From Lepisosteus oculatus (lineage: Eukaryota > Chordata > Actinopteri > Semionotiformes > Lepisosteidae), in assembly GCF_040954835.1 (NCBI RefSeq), contig NC_090700.1:19573501-19637500 (forward strand): 64,000 nt of DNA, in the 5' to 3' direction. Positions 59,507 through 64,000 of the stretch are shown one piece after another. The translations under genes and the position numbers were made by a program. Under the pieces are notes generated by a model. It worked only from the letters and a program-made list of their open reading frames with translations. It searched no databases and was not told the origin of the DNA. Every line of letters begins with the position of its first letter. Position 1 is the first letter of the stretch.

Positions 59507-60006
59507 ACAAGCCAACAGCCATATCACTAGCCAGCTGTGAGCCTGGTCAGTACCTGGATGGGAGACTTCCTGGGAAAAACTAAGGTTGCTGCTGGAAGAG
59601 GTGTTAGTGGGGCAAGCAGGGGGCGCTCACCCTGTGGTCCATGTGGGTTCTAATTCCCCAGTATAGTGACGGGGACACTATACTGTAAACAGATGAGACA
59701 TAAAAGCGAGGTCCTGACTCTCTGTGGTCAATAAAAATCCCAGGGCATTTCTCGAAAAGAGTAGGGGTGTTACCCTGCCATCCTGGCCAAATTTCCCATT
59801 GGCCCTTACCAATCATGGCCCCTAATAATCCCCTCTATGAATTGACTTCATTACTCTGTTCTCCTCACCACTGATAGCTGATGTGTGGTGAGCGTTTTGG
59901 CGCACATTGGTGGTGGTAGAGGGGAGTCCCCATTACCTGTAAAGATAAAGCGCTTTGAGTGGAGTGTCCAGAAAAGCGCTAAATAAGTGTAAGCAAATAT
60001 TATTAT
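59507..60006 (+). mobile_element. 5S-SINE, full length
   Basis: Head GCCAACAGCCATATCAC aligns with the 5' start of 5S rRNA, and GAGCCTGGTCAGTACCTGG followed by ATGGGAGACTTCC with its internal promoter. Body and 3' module are as in the other copies, ending at AAATATTATTAT. The next element, a tRNA-type SINE, begins at its tail. Confidence 0.85.
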
Positions 60007-60275
60007 AACACTGGGGGCCTTGGTTCAATTCTGGGTACTGTATGGAGCATGTTCTCCCCATGTTTGCATTGGATTATTCCCCCAGTCCAAAGACATACTG
60101 GTAGGATAACAGGCTTCTGAGAAACTTAGCTATAGTGTGTCTGTTCTGTGATGGAGTGGCGACCCATCCACGGGGTTTCCTGCCTTGCACTCGATTCTTG
60201 CTGAGATAGGCTCCAGCTGCCCTGCGACCCTGAACTACATGAAGCAGTTTGAAAATAGAAGGATGGATGAACGAG
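60006..60275 (+). mobile_element. tRNA-derived SINE abutting the 5S-SINE
   Basis: ACTGGGGGCCTTGGTTCAAT (B-box-like), GCATGTTCTCCCCATGTTTG, CAGTCCAAAGACATACTGG, GATGGAGTGGCGACCCATCC, GAGATAGGCTCCAGCTGCCC and a GAAGGATGGATGA tail. The first few tRNA-head bases are missing. Confidence 0.8.
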
Positions 60276-60317
60276 GACAGTTGAGAAAATGAAGAAAAAG
60301 GGGACACAATTCCATGA

Positions 60318-60642
60318 AAAAAGTATTTACCCCCCCTTTCAGATTTTCTGAATTTCTGAGTAATTATGTTATTAGCTAGCTGTCCCTAGTTGTTCCTTTA
60401 ATTGATTGAACCAGTGGGATATTCACCTTTTCACACAGGGATATTGGATATTGTGTGATTTATGAAATAATTGAAACAATGACCACACTTTGGTATTATT
60501 TGTTCACTCAGACTGGCTTTGTAGATCACTAGGACCCACATGGAGCTCTGATATGATTCAGTGGCAAAAATATACCCCAAAAAAAAACAGAAAATTTGAA
60601 AGGGAGTAAATACCTTTTCATGGAACTGAACGGGTATTTGCT
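60318..60642. mobile_element. Non-autonomous Tc1-like element
   Basis: The left end CCATGAAAAAAGTATTTACC, with CCCCCTTTCAGATTTTCTG, matches the reverse complement of the right end, CCATGAAAAGGTATTTACTC, with CCTTTCAAATTTTCTG. About 325 bp with no transposase frame. Confidence 0.65.
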
Positions 60643-61414
60643 TTCTAGAAAAATACAAGCCTTTCTAACTCTTCCAAAATGACTAAGTGTGAAGACTCAG
60701 GGTGTGATGCTCTGAGTTTTATTTTAGGTACAGATGACAATGGGGTTACATTATTTGGCCCCACAGAGAGCCTCCACAAAAAAAGATGAGATTCAGGTCA
60801 CAAAATGCTGACATGGAACCAGAATGAAGAAATGGAGACCATTTGTGAAGACAAGGGACTATGAAATAATTTCAGGAAGGAATAGGGGACACAGGGCTGC
60901 TGAGCTGAGGCAGAAGGTGGGAAAAGTTGAGGGAGAAAGTCAGGTGCCAACACTGCACCATGGGGTGGGGCTCATCACCACCACAAGGTCTGAAATAGGG
61001 CCACTCGAAGCTGCAAGGACCGGAGTGTGGGTACAAGCGACAGTGAGGGTTGCTCACGAGAAGCCCAGACCAGTTGAGGACTGAGCTGCAGGCTGAAGGT
61101 ACAGCCGGTAATGTAGGGTGCCTAATGGTGAAAAGCAGGATGAAAAAAAAAGGAGAAACAAAAGAGTTGAGTAGGCCTTTCACCTGTGGAAGGAAAGGAT
61201 TGCCAGATATGAGAATAATAGACTGCAGTGTGCAGCATTTTTGTACTAAACCATTGTGGTTGAAACCATCAGTCTGGTTAGTAACTCACTAATGGGCCAA
61301 CCACTCCAGATGCTGAATTATCACATGATTTGACAGGTACATTAAGACCCTGTGTCTCATGTACCAAAGTTTTACTTTTTCAAAAAGAAGACTTCATAAC
61401 CAGGATATTACCTT

Positions 61415-63160
61415 GTCTTTATTTAGTTTTTTTTTTTGACAGGCATTTACATCTTTTCAGAACAGTACTCCTAAAAACATAAAAAATAGACTTTTTAGCT
61501 TATAAAAAAAAGAAATATATTAAGAACCCCTTAGCTTGTCTTACAGAAGTGACATTACTTGTATGTACAGAAAGAAATGGCAGCATGCATCAGCAGGTTA
61601 CTATCGAACAACACCTGAGTAGAAAAAAATACCCATGTGCTATGGAATATAGGTTATCTATATTGTACTGTTCATTCTTAAACAAGACCTGCTATGTACA
61701 CGTTACCTAAGGTGATTAAGCAAAAAAACATTGCAAATACAAAAATAAAGATATTAAAGAACTCACAGATGCAGGAGTAGCAGCTTTAAGAATGTAAAAA
61801 AGTCACCAGCACCTCTAAAATAACCAACATATACATACACATCACAGGAGGAATTTGTTGATGTCAGCGTTAAGAAAATTTTACAAAATGTCATCACACA
61901 ACCAAATTAGTAGCTTTAGAACAATCCGTTCTTGGCATAATGGGGTTTATAAGAGATTTCTATATTGTCCACCTACAAGACTACCTCAGATAATCACTAA
62001 AACTTTTCTTGTATTAATATATATTGCAGGGAGTCAGCTATTCAATAAAAAACCTGGAACATTCCAAGGTTTTATTTTAAGTTTAAGTTAATTAAGTTTT
62101 TCAAAGTAATTAAAGGCTTCATCATACATATTAACACAGCCTTAGAGATTCGTTGTGCTTTGTGTATGTTACTCTGGATCATGATTTTCAAAAATGTACA
62201 GCAGTTGGTGACAGCAAGTGTAACTTTTATATCTGAGGGTAAGCAATGATTTGTATGTAGAATCTAAGTACTGCTTGCAAAAGATCTGAGGAAAAACTTG
62301 CGTTCATTACTGTGAATTAATAGAAAAGCTTTAAAACACAGCACTGCATTGATACCCTCTTTTGTTCTGTTTTCAATGTCGTTGTAGGGGTCACATGAAA
62401 ATATAAATTCATTATATAAAACTTCAAGTAAAACAGGATTCATTTTTAAAAAAATCCCTTATCTTCAGTTAACAGGGCTCATTAATACTGGAGTGTGTGA
62501 TGCCATTTGTAAACTGCACTTCAACACAACACTCAGGCTGCCTCAAGGAACAATGTGCAGAAGCTTAAATATTTAATCTCATTCTTAAATGAAAACAGAG
62601 CCAGATATGTAAAAACTTTCTCCTGGTGTGATCTGAAGGATGTTAAGCAAAATGAGTAGTTTATTGTGCTCTAAAACTCTGTGCGCAGCAGTCATACAAT
62701 GAATGTACAAGTACAGTAATTTTGCCAGATATGCAACTGAAAATATTTTACATCATAAGTTACTCAGAACCCTCTGATAAACAGAATAAATAACAAAGCC
62801 CTTAGTATAATACATCTTCTGCAAGCCTCTTTTTTCCCCAAAAATACCCAGATTCCTCATCTGAAAATATAAATTTGGCAACAAAACGCAGTCCATGTGA
62901 TGTAGCTGCCCAAGTCCATGTGCAAACCTTGCCCATCCAAAATACACAATTAGCAGATATGATTGTACAGTAAGTATCCTGCTCACAATAGCTTTAAATG
63001 GGTTTAAATACATGGGCAGTGGGTGACTTATGAGTCTGGAAACCAGTGTTGGAGTTTGGGTGAGGTTGAAGGGGGAGATGGGATGGATCAGGCTTTTTTA
63101 AAAAGAACCATTTAAAGCTTTGTGAGGTAGGTGCCACAAGTTGCTCAGAAAGGTCATAGT
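61415..63160 (-). other. Probable tiam1 3' UTR
   Basis: Directly downstream of the tiam1 stop codon. About 1.75 kb without any recognisable transposon, in contrast to the flanking DNA, as expected of a constrained or transcribed 3' UTR. Minus-strand AATAAA words occur at 62665-62660 and 61423-61418; either could end the transcript. The exact end is unknown. Confidence 0.45.
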
Positions 63161-63648
63161 TCAAATTTCACCATTTCCACTGGCCACAAAGTCTTCCCTA
63201 CGCACCCAAATCACCTCCTCACCACCACTTTCAATGGTCCCGTTTAGTCCAGACACGGCACACTGTTTCTTGAGCTGGGCCATTTTTAGGGCGTGAGAAC
63301 TCTCCGCAGCCTTCTGGGGAGCGTCCTCTGGCTCACCCTCGCTGTCACCATCACCGTCGAGCGACAGTGCCTTCACAGGGGCCTCCAAGTCCTGCTCCGC
63401 TGCCGGCCCTTTGACTGACTCGCAGTATTCATCGTCGTCACTGAGGATGTCGGTCTCCTTCACGTCCTCTTGGTCCTCGTACCGGTGCAGGTCAAACTGC
63501 TCCTCTACCCAGCGGTCAGTGTCCGTGGCTGGGAGTGCCTGCGGGGAGAGGTCCCTGGCAGAGCTGCTGTCGAAAACCACGTCCGTGTCTATAGTGAACC
63601 GGTTCCTCACGAGCTTCCGCCGCGCCAGGGTCCGGGTCGGAGCCGACA
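63161..63648 (-). CDS. tiam1: TIAM1 Rac guanine-nucleotide exchange factor, terminal coding exon (partial gene)
   Basis: The last exon of a Dbl-family exchange factor that activates Rac1 at the plasma membrane and cell junctions. It opens at a clear acceptor (minus strand CGCTTCTCAG, AG at 63650-63649), with two bases completing a split codon, and encodes about 161 residues to the stop at 63161. Diagnostic blocks are RFTIDTDVVFDSSS, TDTDRWVEEQFDLHRYEDQ, DVKETDILSDDDEYCESVKG, MAQLKKQCAVSGLNG and EEVIWVRREDFVAS, ending NGEI; these match, from memory, the C-terminus of mammalian TIAM1 (ending NTEI). The catalytic DH-PH and other domains would lie to the right, outside the window. TIAM2 has a similar tail, but linkage to the CLDN8 cluster favours TIAM1. 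The apparent GTG start of the frame is not a start codon. Confidence 0.88.
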
Positions 63649-64000
63649 CTGAGAAGCGAGATATATGATATTAGAGGTCAGGTTTATAACCCAATTAAAA
63701 TGGAGTTTCATTCTTCAAAGGAGATACTAATATTTATGCACTTCCAGTGCTCATTTACATCCATCCATTTTCTAACCACTTTATCCAATTTAGGGTCACA
63801 GGGGGAACTAGAATCTATCCCAACAAGCAATGGGCATGAGGCAGGGCATACCATAGATGGGATGCCAGTGCACATACACGAGGCCAATATTTCCATAAGC
63901 CTACCAGTATGTTTTTGGACTGTGGGAGGGACCCTGACGAAACCCACACAAACACTGGAAGAACAGAATCTCCACACAGATTGCACACCAGGTCCAGAAC
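63649..64000 (-). other. tiam1 intron (partial)
   Basis: Intron upstream of the terminal tiam1 exon. Most of it is a SINE. The polypyrimidine tract before the acceptor is short and interrupted (ATATATCTCGCTTCTCAG). Confidence 0.7.
63756..64000 (-). mobile_element. tRNA-derived SINE, running off the window
   Basis: The plus strand reads CATCCATCCATTTTCTAACC, ACTTTATCCAATTTAGGGTC, CATAGATGGGATGCCAGTGC, TTTTTGGACTGTGGGAGGG and CTCCACACAGATTGCACACC. It is the tail and most of the body in reverse; the tRNA-like head is cut by the window edge. Confidence 0.85.

Larger units (their letters stand above)
43760..61414. other. Gene-free, transposon-rich region between the claudins and tiam1
   Basis: About 17.6 kb in which no host gene can be supported. 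Identified contents (listed separately) are SINEs of three kinds, LINE tails, a Penelope-like insertion, a solo LTR, MITE and Tc1-like pieces. 46.0-47.0, 47.7-50.6, 51.0-53.3 and 54.8-56.1 kb are AT-rich stretches where I see nothing beyond short uninformative open frames. Confidence 0.55.

Noticed and set aside
63647-63649. GTG as a start codon for the tiam1-like frame
   Set aside because: A splice acceptor AG lies exactly there, and the frame is the C-terminal exon of a much larger protein.
1-64000. CRISPR arrays, tRNA genes or operon-like structure
   Set aside because: No regularly spaced identical repeats and no intact tRNA cloverleaf were seen. Pol III box words occur only within SINEs, and the gene structure is eukaryotic.

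Overview
The window is vertebrate nuclear DNA, almost certainly from a ray-finned fish. It is AT-rich, intron-poor at its recognisable genes and full of fish-type retroposons: 5S-rRNA-derived SINEs, tRNA-derived SINEs ending in GGATGGATGG-like tails, CR1/L2-like LINE 3' ends, a Penelope-like element, Tc1-like ends and solo LTRs. The number of claudin copies and the repeat mix would fit either a non-teleost such as gar or bowfin or an early teleost. The sequence alone does not settle the species.

Layout: everything coding is on the minus strand. (1) About 1-12.3 kb: first coding exon of the kainate receptor gene grik1 at 12157-12280, with its large intron 1 filling the left end. (2) 12.3-26.7 kb: grik1 upstream region and repeat-rich intergenic DNA. 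(3) 26.7-43.6 kb: a tandem array of four single-exon claudin-8/17-type genes (26733-27392, 30894-31574, 37909-38667, 42857-43534). (4) 43.7-61.4 kb: a gene-free, transposon-rich stretch with a 599-bp Penelope-like insertion, an inverted pair of 5S-SINEs and a solo LTR. (5) 61.4-64 kb: the terminal coding exon and likely 3' UTR of tiam1, with intron at the right edge.

Order and orientation (GRIK1, CLDN17/CLDN8, TIAM1, all one strand) match human 21q22, so this is an ancestral bony-vertebrate linkage block in which the claudin segment expanded to four copies. The claudins would form paracellular barrier or pore strands in epithelia. grik1 (neuronal ion channel) and tiam1 (Rac exchange factor) are neighbours by history rather than by shared pathway.

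The most interesting signals are in and around the claudin array: a patchwork of near-identical and strongly divergent blocks between copies 3 and 4, a shared GCYARACC element upstream of all four start codons (a perfect Grainyhead-type AACCGGTT in copy 2), a stop codon in copy 1 that cuts off an in-frame EEYV PDZ-ligand tail, a four-unit YTYQPA repeat in the tail of copy 3, and a 91-bp inverted repeat (90/91 identical by hand alignment) about 3 kb apart between copies 2 and 3.
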